Source of the DNA: Ciona savignyi
Lineage: Eukaryota > Chordata > Ascidiacea > Phlebobranchia > Cionidae
Assembly: GCA_000149265.1 (NCBI GenBank)
Contig: CH003383.1
Coordinates: 279,650-343,649 of the forward strand
Reading direction: 5' to 3'
DNA length: 64,000 nt
In this document: positions 1-13,300 of the stretch, one piece after another
How the letters are laid out: each line of letters starts with the position of its first letter
How positions within the stretch are numbered: the first letter of the stretch is position 1
Notes under the pieces: generated by a model
Told to the model about the DNA's origin: nothing
Databases searched by the model: none
What the model saw: only the letters and a program-made list of their open reading frames with translations
Made by a program: the position numbers and the translations under genes

Positions 1-3000
1 GCGAACTGAACGACGTGCTCAACTGCGATAACAAAACGTTCTCAGAAATTTCTTTTTTCCCGAGTTATCTTCGCACTCCGCAACGCTTCGCCGCCACCTC
101 TGAGTGCTGACACTCAAAGCCAAAGGTACCAGATCCCTTCCATTAAGCTGGTAATACGGCAAGGAGACATGCAAATCTATAATCCCTTATTAAAAACTAC
201 AATCCGCGACTTGTTTTAAAAAAAATCATAGCCAATGATGTTTCTGCTTGTCAACACACAGGCTATATTTCCGCTTCATTTCGCTAGAAAACCGTGTTTA
301 CCACACAGTGTTTAAACCATGTTACCGGAGAAGAATAAAACAAAGCGGCCAACTTCCGAACGCCAGTGAGTCTGATAAAGTGACCAAAATTACCGCGGCC
401 TCCCGGCCACAAATATCGTTCATTAACCGATTATCCTGGGTAACTATTACACAACAATTCGTTGAATTGGTCATAGAACAACGGAGGTTATTCTATGTGT
501 GGTGGCGCGTGTGTATAATAAGTTAACTAAAAACAAATTGCGCAAGCCTACTCTTACAGATAATTGACGTAAGCATGAACACGTAAATAGTGACGTATTT
601 TTAATGAAATCTCAGAACTGGTCGAAAATAATTAACAGTAATATACAAAAATGGTTGTTTTCTGATCAATACCTCAATAACAACTTTATTAAACTTCGGC
701 GAACGTTCAAAACCCCTCGAAAATTAAATGAATAAAAATCCATTGTGTAAAAATGGATACGGTATAGATAACCTGTGGACGACGTACTAATTATTAGTAA
801 TATAAGTGGTCCAACCATGTTATTATACCCAATAATCGTTCAGTATTTGGACCAAGGATTTTATGAGCTACCACCTGGTTTATATCGGTGAAGTCTACAG
901 GGAACTACAAATCTTATTTTTTTAAATTTCTAAACGGTGAATCAAAATGCATAATAAATGATTAGCCGAAAATAATTCGTCGTACTTTTTAAAATGTTTC
1001 GGAATAGACGAGGGGAATATACCCGTATAAATGAACATGGCACTTGGAGGGCGTTTGTCGCATGGAAAAGCGTGAAGTTTCTAATCGATTGCCGTTTTTA
1101 GGTCAACCTACGCCAGACGATGGTTTTAATACGCAACAAAAACAACCTGAATTGAACTTGCTGATAAAATACCACATACATTACGTCACAGCCTGATGCC
1201 TCACGAGTTTCGGTGGTCAACCAAACACGTCATCAATTCTATTTTTTGTACAATGAGTATATTCTTTGTCTGATTGTGGCGCCTCTTATAGAAGATTATT
1301 AAAAATGTTAAATAATTATCAAGACTTAAAGATGTTCTATACGGGCATTGTAGAATTATCAGTTGGGTGATTGTACAAAATACGTAAAAATTAGGAAGAA
1401 AAAAGACGAAGACATGAGGTCATCTATCCTTGCTTTTGTTCGTCACGTTCAAATATTAAAGAAGAAAAGTGATTTTTTTCACGTCGTTTTGACGTAATAG
1501 GCCTAATCTACAAATATCAATCACCATTAGTGCGTAGATATTGCTTTTAAGCGTTTAATAAGTGTTTATATGATGATTTATTGCTTCACTATACGGTTAA
1601 TTAGAAGTAACGCTGGCGAAATTGAAGTTTGTGACGCACCAATTCTTGGATTAAACGGGCGTGATAGATAAGTACAATGTATTAAGCTGATTTTACTACG
1701 TATTAAAACGACATTTGAGAAATGTTAACACAGTATACGTGCTGTTACGTTTGTTTTGTGTGGTGATTTTATAAAATTACGAAAATCCTTACGTATGGAT
1801 AGAAATAATACCAGTTTTAATAAATACCCATGAAAATACCATTTTTGCGGTAATAGGCGCTTAGTTAGTTTATTGTGAAGTAAAAATATAACTTTGTTTG
1901 TAACGCATACGTTTTATTTCAGTTTTTTTGTCACTTTTCCATCTCGGAAATTCCAGTTTGACTATATATACGAGAATATTGGACGTGAGATAAAGCGATA
2001 TATAAGCTTCGCCAACTGTCAATCACTTTGAGTGACAATGATTTAAGCAACTATGCTATTGTTCTCATTAATGTTTTGAGTTATTTTTACTACATTTGTT
2101 TCTATTTTCTTTCGCTTGAATGGAGCATCTGAAATCAAAATAAGCTAATTTCAAATTAAACAAAGATTAAACGAAATTAGCGATCGGTTTACAGTTTGGA
2201 AATCGGCTCTTCTGTCTGATAAATTACAACATTCTTTTTAGGATATCGTAAATTTAAAAATTAGAAATATCATATTTTTGGAGTATAACTAAAATAATTG
2301 ACAGTTTGAAAAACTGTTGTTAAGTCAGAGTCGTTGAACCCGGAAATGCCTTTTATTGCAAAATTTACTTTAAACGTTTTGTTATCTAAGCCCTAACAAC
2401 CCAAATTCGATACGAACGCCGCAAATACACAAAAAGAGGGCACAAACAAAACTTTGGTTCACTGGACTTTTCGACGGAAAAATTTATGCTAAACCAAAAA
2501 AGTTCGAGACGATTAGTAATAACCTGTTACTTTCTTGGGAAAATTATCTTTCAAAGCGGTTTTTAGGTCCCGGTTCCGCGAGCAGGGAAGATTGTATTAC
2601 GTTTTTGACAACCAGCCAAACCGGGCAATTATTCCAAATACTTCGAAGGTCGGTTTGCGGCCCAACAAAAAGGTATACAGCCAGGAATATGATATTTCCC
2701 GTCAAAATCATATTTTTAACGACTTTAACTATGGCGCGCTCGACAAACAACGTAATTACTGCTGTTATAAATAAGGATACTTAGACAGTATTTCTTTTAA
2801 TTATAAAGAACTTAAAAAACTGAAAAAAATATCAAAGGCTAATGGAAACCAAAACCAGCGAATAGTAAATAAAATGTATTCGTTTACGCAAGGCTATATT
2901 TATCCCATCGCAATTTGACAAATAGATAAACTATGCTTCTGAGTATATAGCTTGGTGAATTAGTGATACGGATTGGTGGTTCGAATCTGGCTGCTATGAG

Positions 3001-6000
3001 TAGTCGGTTGTGTCCTTAGGCAAGGAACTTAACTAACATTGCCTGAGCCCACTGGATTAATGGGTTCTACCAAATTAAAGGAACGTGTGAATCATACATA
3101 TACCATATTGCTATTGCTTCGGTAACCCAACGGTGGACGCGAGGTGATCTGACGATTGCCCGTGTGTTAACGCCCTTATCCTATTCTTTCCCACTACATA
3201 TACCTAGGACTAGATATACACTTTATTTAGCACACGATAAAGATCATAATCCGGCACATCGACGAATGTGCCTAACCATCGACAAAAATGGATTGCCAAA
3301 TCGACAAAAAAGAAATATTACACCTTAACTGCCCGTGAGGCCGGAAACTGGCAGATTCAATATTTCATTGGTAATATAGATTTTACGATCGACTTTTACG
3401 ACGGAACAGTGTTGGTTTTATGCGGGTAACGGTTCCTTAATATAGAGATTCTATAGTGATGACTTGCAGAAAAGGGTGACTATAAAAACTTATTATGATG
3501 AAATAATTAGAACAATAGACAATAGATTTAAAATTTATGTTGATCTAATAATTTACAATCTACATACTCAGCGGAATGAAAAAACATCTGGGAATTCTTA
3601 GTTCTGTCTATTTAAGCCACATTTTAAAATTCTAAATAATATACGCTTTTGGGGGATTAAATACCATATCACTGTTTATATAAGCCACACATTCTTGACC
3701 TTAGCTAAACGTGTACTAAAATACGAGTACAAACCACTGTACTTTATGCTCGTAATTTTCACGATACAACAGAGGTGGCGCGCTTATGTAGGTAGTGCAA
3801 TGTGATAAATATTTGCATGGTGACGGGCGTTTATTGACAGTGACACACACGCGCGCGTTTTCCCGAAGGTAACTGCCGCAGTTGTCTCGTAAAATCCCCG
3901 GTGAGGCAAGTGCGAGGGACAATAACAAGACTATCGGCAGCTGAGAATCACGTTCTACCTTCATAACGTTGAAAACAGGTGATGTCCGTATTTTCCCTCG
4001 GGCTTTTGGTCTAGAAAATTAACTTGATTATGGACTGGATTAATTAGGTCTAAGGAGTTAAACTGTGCTTATTCAGGGCGGAGCCGCAAAATATTTAAAT
4101 TGTACAGGGAATTAGGTCCCTGAGCTGTGGCATAGTTGATAATATATTGCTATAAATAGCCGTAATTATGAGATATCACGGCCTTTTTGACACAAAAATC
4201 TCTAAAACCGCTAGGTAAACATGTTTTAGTTCCTGTTATCGGACATTATGTACACGTAGAGATTACCCACCGGGTTATACTAACCCGGCGGGTTCGTGTA
4301 CGGGCGTGGAGAGGTGTTTAAACAGCTAAAATCGGCCACTTAAACACAAGTTTATGATCCTACTTCGCACTGTAGGGCTCTTGTGCGGCAGGCGGGACTT
4401 ATTGTTGGATAATAATATCCTTTGTGAAGTATATCGACCTAGTTTCAACACAATGCCAATTGTGCAAAGTGAACAAATATGTTATTATGACGCTTTTAAC
4501 TTCTCCATAACTTTTAAATACGCTGATCAACGTAACAGTACCATAATTTTAAATCACATTAACACTAAAAAAATCATCAGTGTGTTTACACAATTGTTGT
4601 TAAGAGCGTTTTTAAATGTTGAATAGGACCAATTGATTATCGGCGGGAAGCCTTGATAAGAAGTGTAAGGAAAAGTTATAAAAAAATTTTCCCTGAATAC
4701 TGGTGCATCGCCAAGTACTCGGTATTCGCTATTTGATTAGATGTAGGCGGGAGTGTTTTTTATTGGTGGGGGAACTGAGTTTTCACCTCGCGTGCGTACC
4801 TAATATTATGGGGTGGATAGAGTGCGGAAATAAATTCTAGGATTGAGTTACCTCTCTCCCTTAGCGCCGTAATTTCGGGTAATAAAGACCAATTTTCGGC
4901 TCGACACCACTGTGCTTCGCCTGAAAGAAGTGTAAAATGGGTACATCAGCACTGTGTTATTAATAGTTGTAACCGCGCAGTACGGTACCATGGGTTGATT
5001 AAGCGGTTAAACATACAACCGGCAATGGCAACAACGAGTGGTTACCCACCCATGCCGTGTTTATCCAGACTATTTAACATATACACATGGTAAGGAAATG
5101 AAATATAATATTCCTCGGAGTGATGTTGTGCCGGCGAAAGGCGGAAACACTTGTAGCCTACCCACTGACGAATCGAAATCTATCACCTACTGGTATAGAA
5201 TGGTTGTTCAGGGTACGTAAAACACATGCCCTATACCTGGTGGATTTTAAAAATATGTTGTCCATGCTCGTGCTAAAACGCAAAAAAACAAGGGTATCCG
5301 GTGATATCCTATAATGTATTTGAAAGCATTTTCAAACAGAATTACAGGAAAAGAAGAAAGCCGGGGGAATTTACAAAAACCACGCCGGCGCTACAATACA
5401 GAACAATAATCCTACCATAACATCCTCAGTTTAGAGAGGAAAGTGTACACCGGCACATTTGGCTCTGCGGAATGCTGAAGATTATGTTTCCGGTTTCCCG
5501 CTGAAGCTATAGAGATCACAAAGGCCAAGTTTCCTCCCCGACACAAAAGAACAAACTCGACGCTACGCTTCAACTGACTGGCATTTTACTAGAATGTCCG
5601 TCCAAACAGACACCGTCGCCATGTACTTTTCTACTGACTGGTGGTGAACGAACGCGCGTTCCTATTTACAATTTCTAACAAAAGGATGTATTTAAAAATA
5701 CAGTCTGGCCAATATCAAACTGTTTACCATCGCGCAATATTTAATTTGTTCTCACGCATAAGCGTGAAATTCTCTTTCTTAATCTATAATCCATCTCTTA
5801 GTTATTTAGTTATGACAATGTTTGGACTGGTTACCACCCTACATTAGTAAACCTCATAAATAATTGAACAACTCAGAAATAACCGACCCGACGACTAATA
5901 TATTGCTTCAATTTGTCGGTCGTTGTAAGTGGTGGACTAATAATAAATAACTACTGGGTCGGAGCGGTCAATTTTCGGAGGTAAACACATTAAAGATGTC

Positions 6001-9000
6001 ATTATTATTAAAGCCGCACTTACGGGCGAAACGAGCAGCGAGTATAGACTGTTCGTTTGTTTTGATAACTATTCGAGTCATTTTCAAAATTCCGCCGCAA
6101 TCTCTGCCTGACTAAAACCCTGAAATATTCGACGCATTTTGTCGTACCAAGTTCACGAGGTTAACGTACCATTAATCCTCTACCAAGAACAGATTTTTTC
6201 TGTTAAAATGTCCGAACGGTCAGAGAAATTTTAGCCGGGGGGCTTAACAAAGAACTCGAGGGAAACAGATGTCTTCGAAAACCGCGCTCTATTGTCGTAA
6301 AACACAGCTCTTCTCACGTGACTATACAAGGCACGTGATTAATTATCGCCTAATAATAATAAATTTCGAAATTACTCTCCACCTGCTCTGTCGCACTTTA
6401 ATTATTATCTCGTCCTTGAAAACGTAAGTTTCTGCCTAAATGAGCCACTTAAAATACCACTTGCGCAACCTATCTTGAAATTGAACCTTTTCTATACCTA
6501 TTGTAATCTGTTGGAATGTCTTGCAATCAAGAGCAGAGGTATTCGCTTTCAAATCTTCCTGGGTAACAACTGCTTGACGTAGCGGTTGAAACTTCTATTG
6601 GCGTGCACGACATCAGTTAGCAGATAGACAGCGCAAGTGTTGCAGAGTTTTTTTACGTCAACGAATTTTTTTCATAATTATGATTTAGTTTATTCTTTAA
6701 AAACAGTTTAAAATTACGTTTTTGGTTATTTTTTCTGCTATTTTTTTTACCCGGTGCTGTTTTTTTACCCGGCAACACTGGTTACGACATGGGCCATCAC
6801 ACCGTCACGCAACGAATAGGTCTTGGTTTCCTATTTCCACCTGTACTGCAAGTAGAAATATCGTAGAAAGCTGCTAACTACGCCAAGTTTTATAATTGCC
6901 GCAACGGCCAACAAGCCGACTGTCAACTCGCGATTAAAATGAGCTACGCCAGACGCCTTTAGAATTCCAATAATGTGGTCAAAATTGGCAGAAAATTAAC
7001 TTTCTATGGAGAAATTCCGCCCCTAATTCAACCTGGCTAAATAGACAAAAAGCTGTTGAAAAGAGATCGTGCTCTCTCGACCTGTGCGTGACAAGTTAAA
7101 CTCGCTTTACCCCATTAAATAATATAGGTGTATTGAATTTTCCCCGACTCGAAATTTGCTTTTTGTTCACTCGTTGTTTTCGTGCTTTGTTTTGAAGGGT
7201 CGACCGCCTGACATTTCTTTATATTCAGTCATATCAACATATGGTTGGGTTTTTCTCTGCGCTGATGGGTTTATTGTTTAGTTGCTTGGGAACCGTGTGG
7301 CGAAAGAGGCGTGTGTACAGTGCACGAATCGTCCTTACAATATTGTAAAACCGCTTTACCCTCAAGATTTTTCTTGGCAGGTGGGTAAGTGGGTGAAACA
7401 TGGGGTAAAGTCGAAATTTCTGTGGACTCGCTTTCAAAAACACGACACAGTCGATCGACGGCGAGGAATCTTCACCGCGGTGGTGATTTGTCAAACGCTA
7501 TTATCAGATTCGAATCGAGCCTGTGACTTTCGTGCCGCGGCGGAAAATATTTATGTCTAAATATCCAGGCATCGTTGATAAGCATGAAAGGTTGCACGCT
7601 CCTTATTTCACGGCCACGCTACCAATTGCATTGTGAATCAAAATAGCGTGAGTTCTATATTAAGCGCAACCTGTTTATACTGTTGTACTAAACCTGTACG
7701 AGGCATTGCGCTGTCGATTGCTTGCAGCTGTGCGTTAATTGACCACTGATTGTAATGTTTTCTCTCAGGTAAGTTGGCGCACGCAAAACTACGTGGCTCT
7801 TTACACAAACCGCGCCCTATTCGTGCCAGGCTGTTTTCATACCGTGAATTAAACGGGCAGAGGTCAAATACCAGTTTTCGCGCGACGCTAACCTGTTGAG
7901 TGTTGATATCTGCCTATGTATTTACACCGAAACACACTCGAAATATTTGGTAACTTTGAGTATCCTTTTGCGGGGTAAAACAATTCCTATAATTTTTAGG
8001 ACGCATAGTCGGAATAATATGAAGGGCCTTGGCCTAAGTGTTTCAGAGAAATTGCTTTAAACCATAAACAGCGAGAGATTTTACTTAAGTCTTTACTGGT
8101 CTTTCTTTACTGACTTCACACTATATGTTTTACAAAAACTAGAACAACTAACCTACAAACTTGGTGAATGGAGTTATCTAGATTCTAGACCTATATACTG
8201 TATATATATGGTTCTTCATTAGCAAAATACTGTACAAATAAACAACATAATTAATTGTCTTATATACTCGCCTTGTCTCTCTGTTTTAATTCACTTTTAT
8301 TTTATAATTAACGAATGCCAAAAAAGATAAATTAATATTATCAGTTTACTATATATGAACCAAATCTCAGAGTTAACTATTTTGCTGTGATTTTTTGTTG
8401 CGCAAGTGCCAGTTAAAATATTGCACGAACCTGTTTACCACCAGCAATCATTTTTGCCAATGATGTAAGCGTTTATCGCGTGTTCAAAGTGTGGAGAAGT
8501 TCTCTGCCGTACGCCCCCTTGAACGTTAATGAGCGAACTTGCTTATCAACACGATCTGGCTAACACGAATTGCGGTGCTATTAAACTAGCATTATGCAAT
8601 ATGTTCTGAGGTTTTGGCGATGCAGGTTTGTTTACATGTCCCAACACGTCATTATTACCTTAAAATCAGAGCTCCCGGCAGCCAAAACGCGACAGTAATT
8701 GTGTTTTCGGAATGTAGGCCAATATAGACATTGCAAATCTGTTTTTACGGTGCTGTAGGATTATGATTCACTCCGCTTGCTACGGTAAATAAAATGACGT
8801 CTCGCACATTAAATCTTGGAATCCAATAACACATTAGTCAAAAACACTTCGTTAGAGGTTCGTAGTATTTCGTTTTGAATATACGACAAGTTAAGTGGAA
8901 TAAGAATTTATGTGTTTAAATCCAAAGCGGCTATCCGAAATATTAGGTAGGCTTTACAAGGTAGCCTATAAGTGTTAAGACACATACGTAAACTTTGCAT

Positions 9001-9417
9001 TTTATGTGCTGTAGTTTCTAAAGGATTTATAAACAAGAGTTGACATTTTAAATCGTTTACATTGCCGCTTTCGACGGAAATACGTATTAACGCATGTTAA
9101 ACTTACTTTCCTTTCACGACAACTTACAAAACTCTTCCATCAAAAATGTGCTTATGAAGTAAACTCTAAACACATATCAACAGAAATCAAAACATAAAGG
9201 AATTTTGTTGATCAAATTCTTGTGATTTACAATACAAATCGAAGATAGTGTTTAGTTTTTCGTGTTTTTATAGACCTTGGGCGCCAGAAATAACAATAAA
9301 GGAAATCACCCGATGTTACGATCAAAAATTTACATTGTTTTTTCTGTGGAAACTTTTCTCTGTTTTCAAAATACGTATATTGTAATGGTTATTCACTAGG
9401 TAAAAGAACTAACTTAT
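1..9417. other. gene-poor CpG-normal DNA, no supported gene
   Basis: No open reading frame here exceeds about 90 codons, and none shows a recognisable domain or a chain of exons with matching phases. CpG is frequent (17 counted by hand in 5881-6120), unlike the gene block to the right. The only structured elements I can support are a SINE at about 2950-3205 and the tRNA just beyond the right end. Regulatory DNA or non-coding exons of a gene further left cannot be excluded. Confidence 0.6.
2950..3205 (+). mobile_element. tRNA-derived SINE, near full length
   Basis: The head carries a Pol III box A-like stretch (about 2951-2965) and a box B GGTTCGAATCT (2978-2988), followed by a body that recurs elsewhere in this window. 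The body segments TGTCCTTAGGCAAGG, ACCAAATTAAAGGAA, CCCAACGGTGG and GGTGATCTGACGATTGCCCG are shared with copies at 60741-60985 (minus), 15124-15270 (plus) and shorter fragments. It is the least truncated copy here. No coding capacity. Confidence 0.7.
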
Positions 9418-9425
9418 AAAAAAAA
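9418..9425 (-). terminator. RNA polymerase III terminator of tRNA-Gln
   Basis: A run of eight A on the plus strand (T8 on the transcribed strand) lies one base beyond the discriminator base of the tRNA gene. This is the standard Pol III stop signal. Confidence 0.8.
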
Positions 9426-9426
9426 G

Positions 9427-9498
9427 AGGTCCTGCCGAGATTTGAACTCGGATTGCTGGATTCAAAGTCCAGAGTGATAACCGTTACACCACAGGACC
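9427..9498 (-). tRNA. tRNA-Gln(TTG)
   Basis: The minus strand folds into a full cloverleaf of 72 nt. The acceptor stem GGTCCTG pairs with CAGGACC and is followed by discriminator T. The anticodon stem CTGGA/TCCAG encloses loop CTTTGAA, giving anticodon TTG (reads CAA, Gln). The T arm CGAG/CTCG encloses a TTCAAAT loop. The internal A box TGGTGTAACGG matches the Pol III consensus. There is no encoded CCA and no intron, as usual for a nuclear eukaryotic tRNA-Gln. The gene stands alone and is followed by a T8 terminator. Confidence 0.95.
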
Positions 9499-10019
9499 GA
9501 CGCTTTCTTTTCGACGAAATCTATATTCTCTTCGCCCACAACGGTGGCTATATTTCGGTGTATATTTTATTTGACATAACAATATGCAAACCTAATAATT
9601 ATACTTTATGGGTGATAATAGGTGTAAAAGGTTATTACAAAGAAAAAAAACAAGTTAGTTTGCTCGTTTAAAGTCAATAATATTTGTTTTGCTTTTTCGC
9701 GAAAATGTAAAAAAAGGTGCGATGCTGAATAACTATACGAATTAAAGTTCATTGATTTTTTTAAACATTGACAAAGACGTAAGAATAACAACTATTGATA
9801 AGTACGGGTACGGTATGTCTTATATGTATTTTACAGAAATAACGCGAGATTCTTTTCTGATTATAGGCTGTATAGGCCCATAGCACACTCAAGTGATTAT
9901 ATGTTACGTTCTATAATTTAAAACGACCAAGTTGAAACTTTCTAAAAAAAAACAGCCATCATATCTGACAAGAAAGTAATTGTGGTTAAATTTAAACAAA
10001 AGTAGAATCAAAACCACAA

Positions 10020-10150
10020 TTTAAGCGTAGCGTCGATGGCGGGTCATAAAAGCGTGAGAGTTGTCACGTGATCACGATAAGCGGCGTCTTTCGTTGCTAA
10101 GCAATCTAGATTGTTTGCGACTACAGCGTTTGGGATTTTTTCGACTTGTC
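10020..10150 (+). promoter_or_regulatory. probable promoter region of the CCDC170-like gene
   Basis: This is the last CpG-normal stretch before the CpG-depleted gene body. It contains an E-box CACGTG (10065-10070) and an X-box-like palindrome (10093-10105). It ends about 220 bp before the first in-frame ATG. A splice acceptor TTTTGCAG (10305-10312) lies between the two, so a non-coding first exon or a trans-spliced leader may join there. No TATA box stands out. Assignment is by position and composition only. Confidence 0.4.
10093..10105 (+). promoter_or_regulatory. RFX X-box-like site
   Basis: GTTGCTAAGCAAT fits the imperfect palindrome of RFX sites (GTNRCC, 0-3 nt spacer, RGYAAC), with a one-base spacer and one mismatch in each half-site. 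It lies 262 bp upstream of the ATG. RFX factors control ciliary genes in animals, which would suit a ciliated-cell coiled-coil protein. One short motif can occur by chance. Confidence 0.4.
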
Positions 10151-10366
10151 ATAAAGAGGTGTTCACATGTTTATAGTTGGTTGCGATGATACAAGAGTGA
10201 ATTTAATCAGGCACATATACTTCTAACTTTGTAAGTTAGTCTCAAGACCGATATGTTAGATAAGAATACTAAAAAATGTTTAGGTTAAATATCTTTAGAT
10301 ACAATTTTGCAGGAAATATTACAAGTTTTTAGACAAAATACACCAGTTGTCCTGAACTTCACAAGA

Positions 10367-13300
10367 ATGAATTCTCTGCCTCGTTTTGGACGGCAAGATA
10401 ATTTAATTGACGTCAATGAAAATCTTGGACTAGCAGGAACATCTTATAACCCAACTTGTTATTCTCCAAGTAGAGTCGTTACTGAGGTTTGATATACTAT
10501 TTTTTTTAATAAAATGACAAGTTTATCAGTACTGTAGTAAATACTATCACTTAATATTAAATTCACTTCTTTAATTTACGAAGATGTCTACGATACATCA
10601 TTAATCAAACAATTCCAAAAGAATCCATTTTCCTTGATGGTTAACAAGCTAAATATATATGCTTCAAATGAGATCATTTCACATCAGGGTAATGTAATCG
10701 AAACTCAATAAACAAGGGTTAGGACTCGAATCGCTCGATCCAAGCGCTCCAAGCGATCATGTAGTGATTAGAGACACCCTCGATTTTATGTATCAGTAAT
10801 TTGTTTACATTTATTTCCAGCTGCAAGAACAATTAAAGTCATATAAGAGAGAATTGGCTAGAAAGGATGAATTGATTAATGACCTTTCAACGTAAGTTGT
10901 TCATTTATATTAAAAAAATGCTAACAATCAAAATGTAAATTAATTTTAAAAAACTTTTTTTATCTTTATGTATTTTTTGTTATTAGAGCATAAATACACT
11001 AATATACTGGTACGATGCAAAAAATTTACTGTTGTGTATAAAGGCAATTTTTGAATACATTACCCAATCTGGTGAAAATCACATTCAATAACCGATCAAC
11101 TTTACTCCGTTAAAACCAACGACCCTGATCCATAAGCAATATTTATAATATCTATCTGATTTTGACTACATGGATGATTATATAACTGTGTGTGTACAAA
11201 CAAAAACTTTGTTACTTAGGCTTGTACAATTCGCATTTAGATTGTTCACTGTTTATACAACAGGTGTGTGTACTCCATATTATATTATCTCACACAAGAA
11301 TTCTAACAATTTAAGTTTAATCAAGTAAACTATATAAAGCCCCCATGAACAAATGTTAAAAAGTTACTTATGGTTTATTTAGTTTAAAAATTCTAAACAT
11401 CTATAAAGCAGCATATAATTGTAGGTCACCTAGAATTACACATTTTCATCATGCAGCACCAGTAAAAGTAAGTTTCTGGCATGTAATATTATACTTTGGC
11501 ATACTTTTTTTGTTTTTTATTCTCCTATTTGACTTTACATCGTATTTCAAAATATCTGACTAATTAAACAATCAATAACTTAAGTTATTGTATATATTAA
11601 ATAGCAAAATCTCTTTGCAAAATCCCTAACAACTCTTCAGTGGTCACTCTGACCATTACTTATGTTATACCAGAGCATCTGATGATTACCCATGTTAATG
11701 ACTTTCATTGTCCCACATACAATGATAAAAGAAGTATTCTAACACGCTTGTACATAGTCCAATCTTTCTTATGGAAAGTAAACTATTTTTCATAACCAAT
11801 TTGAATAATGTTTTATGTTTAACTTTGAGAATTTGGGTTAAAAGTGATGTTATACAGCATTAAATTTGCAGTTAATGGTAAAATCTTCCTTAATGTTCAT
11901 TATGAATTAGCATGATCTGTTTTATACAGGTGGACTGCACGCAGCACCGTATGGACACATCTCTTACCTCCGAATCCGCCATAGAATTGGCAGCTTCAAA
12001 AATAAAGATTGAAAACTTGACAATTGAGGTGCGTACAGTATAAGAATAAGGAAGTGGGAACTCCACAAGTTGTGTTACATGAAATTAACCCAGTATTTTT
12101 ATAATTTAATATGTAAAAGTATTTCGCGCATGATAAAGTTAACAGCATTTTTGGTTATATTTATATTTAACAACCTTTTATAGCAATGGATTTGTTCAAT
12201 CATGTAGCATTTGGTATATTGAACAGATACATACAGTGGCAACTGATCACAGATCTGCGTTATCTTTTAGCACCAAAAATATTTATCATTGTATCTTTAT
12301 GTACACAGCTTAACGACTTAAGATCAAGATTGGACTTAAAAGACAACCATATCCGTGAGCTAAGATCAAAGTTAGAAGTTGCCAAGGAAAATGCAGCAAG
12401 ACAAGATATAATGTTACAGGTGTTTTTGCTGTCTTATATTGGTGCATTTAAGTTACTTTTTAACTACACATAAACTTTAACTACTGGTAAAGCATAAGTT
12501 TTTAGGATAGTATGCCAATGTTTATGTGCACTGGTGGGAAAATGCTGGGGTCCTGGAGCTGTTAAAACTCGACTTTGGTAGAATATGCCCTAAGTCCAAA
12601 CAACTATGATGTTTAACTTAATTAACCTTCTCAGTCTCTGAGAGATCGAGTGTTTTCTGCTGAGAACCAGAATGGTGAATTAGAACAAGCCAGCACTAGG
12701 GGAAGCACTACCATACAATCACTGCAAAAGCAAAACCGTGAAGCCCAGGATAGAATTGTGGAGCTTGAATCAAGATTAAGGTGGATTTTTATGAAATGTT
12801 ATATTTTTAATGTTGTTTAAAATATGTACCTTGGTATTGTAATGTTTAAGACCGCATTGAAGGTTAAAAAAACGTTTCGGATATTTAGTCCTTAAAAAAA
12901 AGAGTAGCTGTGCTGTGTTGACCATAATGGCACACACCTACACAAATAAAATTATGTAAAAACATTTATTGAATTGGGTGTTTCCAAATCTTTTCTTTAT
13001 TGTTTTAGAATTTCTTTAAAAAATGTGGACAAAATGATGTTGCATCACAGACACTTTATTTATAATTTTGATATACTAAAGGCTACAGAGTTGACTATTG
13101 GAATTTTCCCAATGCATTATGCATATTTTAAATCAGATTCATGTAGGTAATCTAGTTCTTCCATACACTGTGTGTTCCTAGTTTCTGTGTCACTAAATAG
13201 ATAAGCGACCAACTTTACTGTGACTAAAGAATGGTCTAAGTCTAATTATAAACTGACCAGGAACCACGTGTTGACGAAAGAGGAGTCAGAACAATCAGCG

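Noticed and set aside
7282-7560. 92-codon open frame at the left
   Set aside because: No family resemblance; it overlaps an equally long antisense frame, which points to chance in GC-richer sequence.
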